Source: Pontiellaceae bacterium B12219
GTDB taxonomy: Bacteria; Verrucomicrobiota; Kiritimatiellia; Kiritimatiellales; Pontiellaceae
Direction: 5' to 3'
Assembly: GCA_029432795.1 (NCBI GenBank)
Contig: JARNMJ010000011.1
Coordinates: 27,982 to 91,981 of the forward strand
Length of the DNA stretch: 64,000 nucleotides
Part shown: in pieces, positions 41,214-49,571 of the stretch
Layout of the letters: each line of letters opens with the position of its first letter
How positions within the stretch are numbered: the stretch's first letter is position 1
Program-made: the position numbers and the translations under genes
Notes under the pieces: model-generated
Seen by the model: the letters and a program-made list of their open reading frames with translations, nothing else
Database searches by the model: none
What the model was told of the DNA's origin: nothing

Positions 41214-41653
41214 TGATTGCAATTGTTGCCCGCTCGCAAAACGGAGTCATCGGAAAAGACGGCGGCCTGCCCTGGCGCTGTAAAGGTGATCTTCAGTTTT
41301 TTAAACGCACGACGATGGATCGAAAAATCGTGGTCGGCCGCACCACCTTCGACGGGCTTCCCCCGTTGAAGGGCCGCGATATTTATGTGCTCACCCGCAA
41401 CCCCGATGCGGCCTTCAAAAATGCAACCGCGATAACGAATTTGGATCAGGTTCCGGCCGATTCCATTCTCTGCGGCGGTGCGGCGGTGTATGATCTGCTG
41501 ATTGATCGCTGCACTGAAGTTCTCGTGACGACGATAAAGAAGGACGTCGAAGGCGATACGTTTTTTAATTTCCAATGGTTGGAAAATTTTTCGGCGGATC
41601 ATACGATTGAAGAGACCGGCGAATATTCCATTGTCTCCTATAAACGAGCGTAA
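41213..41653 (+). CDS. folA: Dihydrofolate reductase
   Basis: 146 residues, slightly short for DHFR. MIAIVARSQNGVIGKDGGLPWRC (Met20 loop), FFKRTTMDRKIVVGRTTFDGLP, YVLTRNPDAAF and ILCGGAAVYDLLIDRCTEVLVT are present. Palindrome 41570-41584 encodes FQWLE in the last strand region. Reduces dihydrofolate produced by ThyA, encoded immediately upstream. Confidence 0.94.
   Translation: MIAIVARSQNGVIGKDGGLPWRCKGDLQFFKRTTMDRKIVVGRTTFDGLPPLKGRDIYVLTRNPDAAFKNATAITNLDQVPADSILCGGAAVYDLLIDRCTEVLVTTIKKDVEGDTFFNFQWLENFSADHTIEETGEYSIVSYKRA
41570..41584. repeat. 15-bp palindrome TTCCAATGGTTGGAA
   Basis: Dispersed motif copy inside folA, read FQWLE. Confidence 0.9.
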
Positions 41654-41701
41654 CCCCTGTTCGCAGCACCCTGACGGCTGAGATGTGCTTCCATAGCACT
41701 G

Positions 41702-41730
41702 AAAAACCCCGCCATAATGACGGGGTTTTC
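41702..41730. terminator. Bidirectional intrinsic terminator
   Basis: AAAACCCCG / CGGGGTTTT stem with a CCATAATGA loop, between convergent folA and the PKD protein gene; A-run on one side, T-run on the other. Confidence 0.88.
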
Positions 41731-41798
41731 AATTCGCTGAATCTGCTGAAAACAACGCGGCCTTCCCTTCCAGGGAGAAGACCGCATAACCATACTTT

Positions 41799-44105
41799 TT
41801 ATTGAGTGATCACCTTAAAGTGCTCGGTATCCGCTCGTCCTAACGGCAGCTCAACGCTGGTAGTCGGCGGGGTTGAGATGATGTTGGTATAGGTATCCCA
41901 ATTGCCAAGTACCAGATTGTCAGTGTACTGGACTTCATACGCTTTAACATCCGGAGTGCTCCAGCTTAGAGTGGTTCCGCTGAGACTCAGTGACGGAGAG
42001 GCTAAGGTGTAGACAACAGCGGTCACAGTATTACTGCGCCCTGCGGCATCTTCAACCGTCAGCGTAACCGTATTGGTTCCCGGTGTAGCAAATGCCTTTG
42101 TGGCGGTTATTCCACTGGCTGTACTTCCGTCTCCGAAGTCCCAGAGATACGAAATCAGCGCATCCGCAACTTCATTGGTGCTTCCCGATCCGTCGAAATC
42201 GATATCAACACCGGCATAAGCCGTGTTGGTCGATACCGAAATGGCCGGTATAATCGGATTAAGCGCAGAGATCAGCACTTCCATACTATTCGTATCACCC
42301 AGGCTGTTTATCACCGTCAGCGTATTCGTAAACTCGCCGGATTCAGTATAGGTATGTGAAGTGACCTGAACTCCACTGTCGGAATTTCCATCACCGAAGT
42401 CCCAGAGATATTCAGTAATGGATCCCAGGGAGGCATAGCTGTTCGTTCCTTCAAATGCCACATCCAGCGGATAGTAACCACTCACCGGATCAGCACTGGC
42501 CAATGCCGTAACCATCTGGAGCTCGCCGTAGAGGGCCGCCATGCGAACCTCGGTTAATGTGAACGGATTATTGGGGCGCGTGGTCGAGTTGTGCCCCACA
42601 ATCCGAACGCGGTCAAAGGTGGTACCGACCGGCAAGGTGTTAATCGTGGCACGGCCAAGATTCGAACTGTCATCTACACGAACCCCGTTCACAAAACCAA
42701 CCATGTTGGATGCATCATAAGATCCGTTGAACAGCTGCACATCGATATTTTCATCGCGGTCTTTATTGCTGTTTCGACCCCACATATCGATGACGATAAC
42801 CGGATTGCCGGCCGCTGTGGTATACGTATTTGAACCCTCCAGCAGGAAACTGATAAGAACATCGACAGTTGCGGCTTCATTTCCATGAAAGCCATCCTGA
42901 TATGCCAGACTATTAGGCAAAGTGGCCGTCGGGTTGTTCGGGTTATAATCGAACGTATCGTTCAATAGAAAATCCTGATCCGTGCCGTAGTCGGGGGTGG
43001 AGGAATTCGCCGTATCGGAAATCAGTTCAAAAACCTCAGTCAAATGCGTGGCTGAGATGCCAACAGCAGTACTGTTACTGGTCCCCAGGCCATCCGATAC
43101 AGTCAGCGTTACCAGATAATTATCCACTTCATTGAAGGTATGAGTAACCACGCTTCCGGTTCCGGTATCACCATCGCCGAAATCCCAGTCATACGAAGCA
43201 ATCGGTCCCGTACTGTTGGTGGCATAGAAGGTGACTTCCAGCGGAGCCACCCCCATATTGGTTGAAACATTGATCGCCGCAAGCACCGCGGAAGAATCCG
43301 AACGAACGGTAAAGTTTGTTCCATCTCCGTGATCCGAAAATTCGAGAAATGAGTTGGGGCCGGCATTATTCCGCCATACCGAAGAGGTCTGAACGGCATT
43401 AAAGTCCGGCAGCGTACTGCCGTACTGAGCTGTAAGACTGCCTCCGACTGAAATGAAGTCAACATGGGTGTCATTGGCACCCAGATTCCCCAGAACGCCT
43501 TTAACAATCAGCTCCCCGCCATTGATGGTAAACTTGGAGTTTCGAGTCGTTTTGCTGGAGTTATATCGAAAATCAACCGCATCCTCGAAGATCAGCACAC
43601 CGTCTGAGTTCACCTGAAAATTATTAAATACATTGTCAGCGTGGCGACTCATACTTCCCATGCCACTGACGCTAACGGTCACATCTCCACTTCCGCCAAT
43701 GCCATCACCCACATTAAAGACGGTGTTAGAAGCACCTGTTGTTGTATTATTCACCCAGACCGCGCCGCCATTACCAGACATGGTTAATTCAAAGGTTCCT
43801 CCGCTGTTAAATTCCATGCGCGGAGTATCCCACCCGGCAATATCAGTCGCATCATACTCTCCCCCGACCCCCGGTAAATTCGTCGGGGCAGTCGCACCAT
43901 CAAATACGATCAGGTCCGTATAGGGTAAAGTTAACCCTGCGCTATCAAGCTTTGTGTCCATCGGTATTCCATTTACATCCCAGTTGGCTGCATTCGACCA
44001 GTTTCCATCAACAGCTCCGGTCCATGTATAGGTGACACCATAGCTCATTGCCGTCATGGCAAATAAAGCAGCGGAACACCATTTTATCCATCTAGTCAGT
44101 TTCAT
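41799..44105 (-). CDS. Secreted PKD-repeat surface protein
   Basis: 768 residues starting MKLTRWIKWCSAALFAMTAM (signal peptide); AAGGAGAGG lies 5 bases before this ATG, so the longer frame to 44162 is rejected. An N-terminal YTWTGAVDGNWSNAANWDVNG motif is typical of PVC secreted beta-helix proteins. Three PKD domains follow, each with WDFGDG (about residues 300-370, 560-630, 640-715), and a C-terminal VQYTDNLVLGNWDTYTN cell-surface motif. No enzyme domain seen; probably a carbohydrate-binding or adhesion protein. Confidence 0.82.
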   Translation of the reverse strand: MKLTRWIKWCSAALFAMTAMSYGVTYTWTGAVDGNWSNAANWDVNGIPMDTKLDSAGLTLPYTDLIVFDGATAPTNLPGVGGEYDATDIAGWDTPRMEFNSGGTFELTMSGNGGAVWVNNTTTGASNTVFNVGDGIGGSGDVTVSVSGMGSMSRHADNVFNNFQVNSDGVLIFEDAVDFRYNSSKTTRNSKFTINGGELIVKGVLGNLGANDTHVDFISVGGSLTAQYGSTLPDFNAVQTSSVWRNNAGPNSFLEFSDHGDGTNFTVRSDSSAVLAAINVSTNMGVAPLEVTFYATNSTGPIASYDWDFGDGDTGTGSVVTHTFNEVDNYLVTLTVSDGLGTSNSTAVGISATHLTEVFELISDTANSSTPDYGTDQDFLLNDTFDYNPNNPTATLPNSLAYQDGFHGNEAATVDVLISFLLEGSNTYTTAAGNPVIVIDMWGRNSNKDRDENIDVQLFNGSYDASNMVGFVNGVRVDDSSNLGRATINTLPVGTTFDRVRIVGHNSTTRPNNPFTLTEVRMAALYGELQMVTALASADPVSGYYPLDVAFEGTNSYASLGSITEYLWDFGDGNSDSGVQVTSHTYTESGEFTNTLTVINSLGDTNSMEVLISALNPIIPAISVSTNTAYAGVDIDFDGSGSTNEVADALISYLWDFGDGSTASGITATKAFATPGTNTVTLTVEDAAGRSNTVTAVVYTLASPSLSLSGTTLSWSTPDVKAYEVQYTDNLVLGNWDTYTNIISTPPTTSVELPLGRADTEHFKVITQ

Positions 44106-44444
44106 CTTACCTCTCCTTATTGGGTTGTTGGTATAAATGCGCAAGCTCCCTACCTGCTCCATCAGTAACCTGAATACCTCATGTGAAACTTAATATAAGT
44201 ACCGCGTGGCAGCAGAAATCTCAAAGAACGATAAGGTTACCATGTTTACTAAAGGCCTATATATCCTGCCTGCCAGGGGGTCCCGGGAGCCTCAATGAAC
44301 CGTCCCGGCTATCGCGCGGCTCGGCATGATCTGCTGATGCAGATTTGAAAGAATACGGAATTTACCGGGGTGAAGATTGTCTGAGCATCCACCGTCTGCC
44401 CGTTGGAAGAGACACCCGGAAATATATAACAACACTGCAACTTC
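44106..44444. other. Intergenic region, nothing recognised
   Basis: 339 bases between the PKD gene start and the HupE gene end. Only the PKD gene leader and ribosome site (44106-44115) can be assigned; no supported frame, terminator or motif copy. Confidence 0.5.
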
Positions 44445-45467
44445 TTAAAATCCGGCCACCCGTTCAAAGACCCAGAACATGGCGATGGACCCAATTGCAT
44501 AGGCCGACAGCCACGGCGACCATCCAACCCTTGGAAAGGGTAACCTGCGCAGCAGCCACAATATGGCGAGCACCGCCCCGACGAACAGTAACTGTCCCGC
44601 TTCGACACCGACATTGAAAAAGAGCAATGCCGCCGGAATAGCATGCTGCGGCAGGCCGACCTCGGAAAGGGCGCCGGCAAACCCCAGTCCGTGCAATAGG
44701 CCGAATGCAAGCGTCATTAACCACGGTGCTTTTGCCGTGATACCCGGAAAACCCTGTTGACCGTGAATAATCTCGACCGCCACAAAGACAATGCTCAGTG
44801 CAATCAGGGCTTCCACCGAAGCGGATGGAACATGCACAAACCCCAATGCAGCCAACGCCAGCGTAATACTGTGCGCCACCGTGAACATCGTGATGGCACC
44901 GATCAGTTTCTTGGTGCTGTGAATCAGCAGGATCAGCGAAAAGACAAACAGCAGATGATCGAACCCCATCAGGATATGCTCAACTCCGAGCACAAAATAG
45001 GTTCCCGCAACAGCAAGCTGCGAGGGCGCTCCGGTAATCATGAACGAGCGGTCTTCCGGCGAGAGCCGCAGCGTTTGCCCCGACCCGTCCAGCAGCTCAA
45101 CACGAACCAGCAGTTCATTGAGCGCCAGCCCCTCAACACCGATCTGCTGATCCACCAGACCGCCCGGCAGTCGGGCCCGCCAGGTCTTAACCGTTCCGCC
45201 ATCAATAATTCGCGTGACGGGTTCAGTTTGCCGCACGGTGCCTTCCGGAAACTGCAGGGTAAATGGATTTCCAAATTCCGGAATCCGCACCAGCACACTG
45301 ACCTCTTCCGGTTGCTCCCGCAGCTCCAGATAGGCGGTATTCATTTCATGCGCTTCCAAAGATTGGAAACCGGAAAAAAACAGAACGAGAATCAGACCGC
45401 CTGATATTGAGGCAGAACGATTTACCCTGCCGACGGTGGAATCCTGACTATTCAGCCTGAAAATCAT
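44445..45467 (-). CDS. HupE/UreJ-type membrane protein
   Basis: 340 residues. Signal peptide or first helix ends near FQSLEAHE, then a periplasmic beta domain (YLELREQPEEVSVLVRIPEF), then about six helices with the HupE marks EHILMGFDHLLFVFSLIL, TMFTVAHSITLALAALG, VFVAVEIIHGQQG and FGLLHGLGFAGAL. Family members are putative nickel/cobalt permeases but many are unlinked to metalloenzymes. Start overlaps the stop of the PPIase-like gene (ATGA). Palindrome 45354 is read FQSLE next to the signal peptide cleavage region. Confidence 0.85.
   Translation of the reverse strand: MIFRLNSQDSTVGRVNRSASISGGLILVLFFSGFQSLEAHEMNTAYLELREQPEEVSVLVRIPEFGNPFTLQFPEGTVRQTEPVTRIIDGGTVKTWRARLPGGLVDQQIGVEGLALNELLVRVELLDGSGQTLRLSPEDRSFMITGAPSQLAVAGTYFVLGVEHILMGFDHLLFVFSLILLIHSTKKLIGAITMFTVAHSITLALAALGFVHVPSASVEALIALSIVFVAVEIIHGQQGFPGITAKAPWLMTLAFGLLHGLGFAGALSEVGLPQHAIPAALLFFNVGVEAGQLLFVGAVLAILWLLRRLPFPRVGWSPWLSAYAIGSIAMFWVFERVAGF
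45354..45368. repeat. 15-bp palindrome TTCCAAAGATTGGAA
   Basis: Dispersed motif copy inside the HupE gene, read FQSLE on the minus strand. Confidence 0.88.
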
Positions 45468-46000
45468 TTATCCTTCCGGGCAACTTTCACGCCGTATTTT
45501 GATTGCAGCTTCTGGTAGAAATTTTCGAGTTCGGCAAGACGCTGCTGATTTTCCCATTCAAAAAGGACGAGGTTGCGAATGTCGTCCAGCGGGGGCAGCG
45601 CGCCGTTTTCATCGCCAAACAGGTCGGCCTGTTCTGCAAGATAGCCCTGCAGTTCCGCATCGGAAGGAGCACGCACCACGGCTTCCTCTTCGGCCATTAA
45701 CTCAAGCTTCTGCCGGATGCGCTGGCGAATCACCGGATCGTCCTGATCGAGGCCCAGTTCCATTCCTTCCCGAAAAGCCAGCTCCTCTCTCACATACTCA
45801 TCAATCAGCAGCTCAAGCTCTTCCGCCGAAGCGGCCCGGTTCCAATCATTGGAAAAGGTGTTCGCCAGTTGTTCGATTCTTTCATCAGAGACCACAATCC
45901 CGGTTTCCGGCAAACGGTCCCGATTCAGAAATCCATACCCGCTGAAAAGCAGCGCGCCGATCAGGGTGAAATGCAGCAGGGGTTCTCGTAAAATTTGCAT
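45464..46000 (-). CDS. Peptidyl-prolyl isomerase-like (SurA/parvulin N-domain) membrane-anchored protein
   Basis: 178 residues from MQILREPLLHFTLIGALLFS, a pattern seen at the start of small PPIase-like proteins accompanying HupE. The rest is a helical chaperone-like segment (ELELLIDEYVREELAFREGMELGLDQDDPVIRQR) without the parvulin catalytic domain. ATG at 46000 or 46015; neither has a good ribosome site. Palindrome 45840 is read SNDWN. Probable periplasmic chaperone for the HupE beta domain. Confidence 0.72.
   Translation of the reverse strand: MQILREPLLHFTLIGALLFSGYGFLNRDRLPETGIVVSDERIEQLANTFSNDWNRAASAEELELLIDEYVREELAFREGMELGLDQDDPVIRQRIRQKLELMAEEEAVVRAPSDAELQGYLAEQADLFGDENGALPPLDDIRNLVLFEWENQQRLAELENFYQKLQSKYGVKVARKDK
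45840..45854. repeat. 15-bp palindrome TTCCAATCATTGGAA
   Basis: Dispersed motif copy inside the PPIase-like gene, read SNDWN on the minus strand. Confidence 0.88.
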
Positions 46001-46130
46001 GTGCTCGTTAAACATGAAAACACACGGGATAGCAACGGCATATCCTTCTGTAAAAATGTTGTATCGAACCGGGTGAAACCGCACACTTCGACGTAATAAT
46101 GATTCTTAAATAAGAAACGGGAGGCCACGT

Positions 46131-47282
46131 ATGAAAGTGATGGTACTTTATGCCAATGCAGGCAATGGACACCGCCGCGCAGCGGAAGCACTAGCCGCAA
46201 TCTGTGAAAAAGATGATCGCTTCAGCGAAGTGAAATTAATTGATGCACTGGAATACACCAATAAGGTTTTTCAGGAGCTCTATGCCAACCTCTATATCGA
46301 AGCGGTAAAAAAAGCTCCGACGTTATGGGACCTCTTTTTTAAAGATACAGACCAACCCTGGACAAAAGAGAAAGGCCGCATGCTGATGCACCGCATGCAC
46401 GGGCTTCCGCTCATCAAAGAGATTCAGAAGTTCCAGCCGGACATCTGTTTCTGCACGCACTTTATGCCGTCCGATATCATCTCCACCATGCTGCGTAAAG
46501 ATATGATCCACACCGACCTGAATGTGGTCGTGACCGATTATTATGTACACGCCTCCTGGCTGGAGTCGTATGTCAACCGCGTGTATGTCGGCAAAGCCGA
46601 GAGTAAAGAACAATTGGTTCGCCTCAAATTTCCAGCCTCCCGAATTGAAGCGCTCGGGATTCCGATTGACCCGCTGTTTGAAAAGCTCGGCGATCCGAAA
46701 CAACTCTGTGAAAAACATCAGGTGAATCCCGATCTTCCGCTGATTCTTCTAAGCGCCGGTGCATTCGGTGTGATGTCGGGCGAAGATATGGCCCAAATGC
46801 TCAGCGGCATTAAGCAGGACTGCAATCTGGCCATTGTCTGCGGAAGCAATAAGAAGCTGCAGGAAGCCATCCGCAAGCACATCGAAGCCAACCCGGTTGA
46901 TAACATCAACTACCACGTGCTGGGCTTCACCAAAGAAATGCATGAATGGATGGCCATGGCCTCGCTCTTCATCGGCAAACCCGGTGGCCTCAGTACCTCC
47001 GAATGTCTGGCCTGCGGATTGCCAATGCTCATCTGGAACGCCATCCCCGGACAGGAAATTTATAATTCTGTCTACCTGCTTGAAAACGGAGCCGCTTTCC
47101 ATCCGGACAGCATCGCCACCCTGCCCTACCGGATTGATGAACTGCTGAAAAATCCGGAGAAACTGGAACGGATGAAACAGAACGCCAAAGCCCTTGGCCG
47201 CCCCTCGGCGGCACGGGATATTGTCAACCATGCTGTTGAACATGTGGACGAAGGCGTCATTCACATTTCGCGGGCAAAATAA
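46131..47282 (+). CDS. Diacylglycerol glycosyltransferase (MGDG synthase/UgtP-like)
   Basis: 383 residues, GT28 family. N-terminal VLYANAGNGHRRAAEALA (MGDG_synth domain), C-terminal GT-B domain with VCGSNKKLQEAI, LGFTKEMHEWMAMASLFIGKPGGLSTSECLACGLPML (UDP-sugar binding). Makes glycolipids by transferring hexose to diacylglycerol at the membrane; these can replace phospholipids under phosphate limitation. GGGAGG 6 bases before the ATG. The GH1 gene follows 5 bases after its stop. Confidence 0.85.
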   Translation: MKVMVLYANAGNGHRRAAEALAAICEKDDRFSEVKLIDALEYTNKVFQELYANLYIEAVKKAPTLWDLFFKDTDQPWTKEKGRMLMHRMHGLPLIKEIQKFQPDICFCTHFMPSDIISTMLRKDMIHTDLNVVVTDYYVHASWLESYVNRVYVGKAESKEQLVRLKFPASRIEALGIPIDPLFEKLGDPKQLCEKHQVNPDLPLILLSAGAFGVMSGEDMAQMLSGIKQDCNLAIVCGSNKKLQEAIRKHIEANPVDNINYHVLGFTKEMHEWMAMASLFIGKPGGLSTSECLACGLPMLIWNAIPGQEIYNSVYLLENGAAFHPDSIATLPYRIDELLKNPEKLERMKQNAKALGRPSAARDIVNHAVEHVDEGVIHISRAK

Positions 47283-47287
47283 GTTAT

Positions 47288-48568
47288 ATGAACGATGACC
47301 TGAAATTCCCCGATGGTTTTATTTGGGGCAGTGCCACCTCCGGTCATCAGATTGAAGGACATAACAAGCATTCCAACTGGTGGCACTGGGAACTGGCCAC
47401 CGAAACGCAACCGAATTCCGGCAAAGCGGTCGACTACTGGAACCGATTCGAGGAAGACCATGCCCTGATGGCCGAAATGGGCCTTCAGGCGTTTCGCATC
47501 GGAATTGAATGGGCGCGCATTGAACCCCGCCAAGGGGAGTTCGATCTCGAGGCGGTTGCGCGCTACCGCGAAATTTTCCAATCCCTGGAAAAACACGGCA
47601 TCAAAATCTGCCTGACCCTGCACCACTGGGTCGTCCCGCAATGGGCCGCCGAAAAAGGGGGATGGCGGAATTCGGAAATGGTCGACTGGTTTCAGGAATA
47701 CGTTCGCTTTGCCGTGCAGCAGTTCGGCGAGTTTCCATTCCAATGGATTACCCTGAACGAACCGATGGTCGCTGCGTTGGCCGGTTATTTATCCGGCGAT
47801 TTCCCGCCCGGCCGCCGAAACTATTTTGAACTGCGCAAGGTGGTTAAAAACATGCTGAAGGCGCATGCCGGGGCGTATCGAATCATTCATGATTTTGACG
47901 CTGAAGCTATGGTCGGCATCGCCATGGCTTATCCCGACTTACAAACCTGGGGCTCGCGCGGATTTGCCGGATGGTACGAACGGACGGTCGCGGCCCTTGG
48001 AAAGCGCTTTGTCTTTCAAGCCTGGGATGAATCGGTCAGAACCGGAAAACTGCATCCGCTCTATGGAAGCGGTTCTGTTCAAGGATTGGAAAACTCCGTC
48101 GATTTCTGCGGCGTGAATTATTATTTCCGAATGACCCTCCGCTTTTCCCTGAAACACTGGAAAACCTGGTTTATCGATCAGGAGGCCACGCCGGCCGGTG
48201 TGGATAAAAACGACTTCGGCTGGCAAATCTGGCCGGAAGGCATACGCACAATCCTGTCCTGCGTATGGAACCGATTCGGCAAACCGATCGTGATCACTGA
48301 AAATGGCATTGCCGATCGAGCCGACGAAAAACGCGCGGCCTACATCACCGAACACCTCAAACAGATTTTCCAATGTCTGGAAAACGGCATTCCCGTGCTG
48401 GGCTACTACCATTGGTCCTTCATCGATAACTTTGAATGGAAAGAAGGATTCGATATGCAGTTCGGCCTCGTGGAGGTCGATCCCGAAGATCCGGAACTGA
48501 AACGCCGCCCGAGAAAGAGCTCCGAAACATACAGCCGGATTATAAAAAACAACGGCCTGTGCCCTTAA
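47288..48568 (+). CDS. Glycoside hydrolase family 1 beta-glucosidase
   Basis: 426 residues. GH1 core: FIWGSATSGHQIEG at the start, acid/base Glu in TLNEPM, nucleophile Glu in VITENGIAD, and GYYHWSFIDNFEWKEGF. Cytoplasmic (no signal peptide), hence acting on imported or glycolipid-derived beta-glycosides. Weak ribosome site, coupled to the glycosyltransferase. Two palindrome copies are read FQSLE (47576) and FQCLE (48368). Confidence 0.92.
   Translation: MNDDLKFPDGFIWGSATSGHQIEGHNKHSNWWHWELATETQPNSGKAVDYWNRFEEDHALMAEMGLQAFRIGIEWARIEPRQGEFDLEAVARYREIFQSLEKHGIKICLTLHHWVVPQWAAEKGGWRNSEMVDWFQEYVRFAVQQFGEFPFQWITLNEPMVAALAGYLSGDFPPGRRNYFELRKVVKNMLKAHAGAYRIIHDFDAEAMVGIAMAYPDLQTWGSRGFAGWYERTVAALGKRFVFQAWDESVRTGKLHPLYGSGSVQGLENSVDFCGVNYYFRMTLRFSLKHWKTWFIDQEATPAGVDKNDFGWQIWPEGIRTILSCVWNRFGKPIVITENGIADRADEKRAAYITEHLKQIFQCLENGIPVLGYYHWSFIDNFEWKEGFDMQFGLVEVDPEDPELKRRPRKSSETYSRIIKNNGLCP
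47576..47590. repeat. 15-bp palindrome TTCCAATCCCTGGAA
   Basis: Dispersed motif copy inside the GH1 gene, read FQSLE. Confidence 0.88.
48368..48382. repeat. 15-bp palindrome TTCCAATGTCTGGAA
   Basis: Dispersed motif copy inside the GH1 gene, read FQCLE; same N5 as 16597. Confidence 0.88.
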
Positions 48569-48644
48569 ACTGGGCCGCCTTCCGATTTTCTCTGAAGCAC
48601 ATACTCGGGTTATATGACCCGGATTAACACGCCGGAATTTACAT

Positions 48645-48683
48645 AGGTTAGTAACAACTAAACCTTTATAATATTTCTAACCT
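48645..48683 (+). promoter_or_regulatory. Promoter with AGGTTAG operator-like repeats before the nitroreductase
   Basis: A perfect TATAAT at 48667-48672 is flanked by AGGTTAG (48645-48651), CTAAACCT (48658-48665) and CTAACCT (48677-48683): the two outer copies are exact inverted repeats around the -10. This suggests a repressor covering the promoter. The leader would be about 65 bases. Confidence 0.6.
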
Positions 48684-48745
48684 TTCACTTTAATTTGAAA
48701 TTCCAATGTCTTATGTTGCCGGAACACTGAGAGGAGTTCTCCGCC

Positions 48746-49354
48746 ATGCATGTTGATTCTGCCATATTAAAACGGCGATCGGTCAGACGTTTTGATCCTT
48801 CGCATAAATTGACAAAAAAAGAGTGCAACAAGATTTTATCCTTAGCTATTCACTCTCCAACGGCATTCAATATTCAGAACTGGCGCTTTGTAGTGGTGGA
48901 AGATTCTGCACTTCGGAAAAAAATCAAAGCCGCTTCATGGGATCAGGGTCAGGTAACCGACGCATCCATGCTCATCATTCTGTGTGCCGATCTGAAAGCC
49001 TGGGAAAAAGAACCTCTGCGCTATTGGCGTTCCGCTCCGGAACCGGTGCAGGAATTTATTGTGCCCGCCATTCAGCAATATTATACCGGACTCGATCAGG
49101 TTCAACGCGATGAAGCCATGCGCTCCTGCGGAATTGCCGCACAGACGCTGATGCTGGCCGCAAAGTCATACGGCTATGATTCATGCCCCATGGATGGGTT
49201 TGATTTCGACACCGTTGCGGAAATAGTCAATCTGCCGCACGATCATGCCATCTGCATGTTTGTTGCCATCGGAAAAGCACTGGATGAACCGGAGGCCATT
49301 CCGAAAGACAAGCTGCCTCTGGAAGAAGTGGTCATCATGGATCGCTTTAATTAA
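48746..49354 (+). CDS. Nitroreductase-family flavoprotein
   Basis: 202 residues: RRSVRRFDPSHKLTKKECNKIL, HSPTAFNIQNWRFVVVED, CGIAAQTLMLAAKSYGYDSCPMDGF. FMN-dependent NAD(P)H oxidoreductase of the type-I nitroreductase fold, acting on nitroaromatics or quinones. GAGGAG 9 bases before the ATG. The AGGTTAG operator-like region upstream suggests inducible, possibly redox- or drug-responsive, expression. Confidence 0.9.
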   Translation: MHVDSAILKRRSVRRFDPSHKLTKKECNKILSLAIHSPTAFNIQNWRFVVVEDSALRKKIKAASWDQGQVTDASMLIILCADLKAWEKEPLRYWRSAPEPVQEFIVPAIQQYYTGLDQVQRDEAMRSCGIAAQTLMLAAKSYGYDSCPMDGFDFDTVAEIVNLPHDHAICMFVAIGKALDEPEAIPKDKLPLEEVVIMDRFN

Positions 49355-49535
49355 CGGCAGTACCGGTATTCACGATGTTTATGGCGATGTTTGTATTTGC
49401 CTGAATAAAATACCGCCCCCCGCAAAGAACCGCCTTCTTCATTTTTCAGCTTTTTTTTATTCATCATGAAATAAGTACCGGTTTGAAGGGTCAGGGCTGA
49501 TTACACCGGAAACACAATAAAGACGCGGCGCAAAC

Positions 49536-49565
49536 TTTCAATCCCCGGAAGCGTTTTGCTATGTT
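49536..49565 (+). promoter_or_regulatory. Promoter abutting mutL (leaderless type)
   Basis: TTTCAA (49536-49541), 18 bases, TATGTT (49560-49565) with TG one base before it. Only six bases separate the -10 from the mutL ATG at 49572, and no Shine-Dalgarno is present. Confidence 0.5.
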
Positions 49566-49571
49566 GCGCCG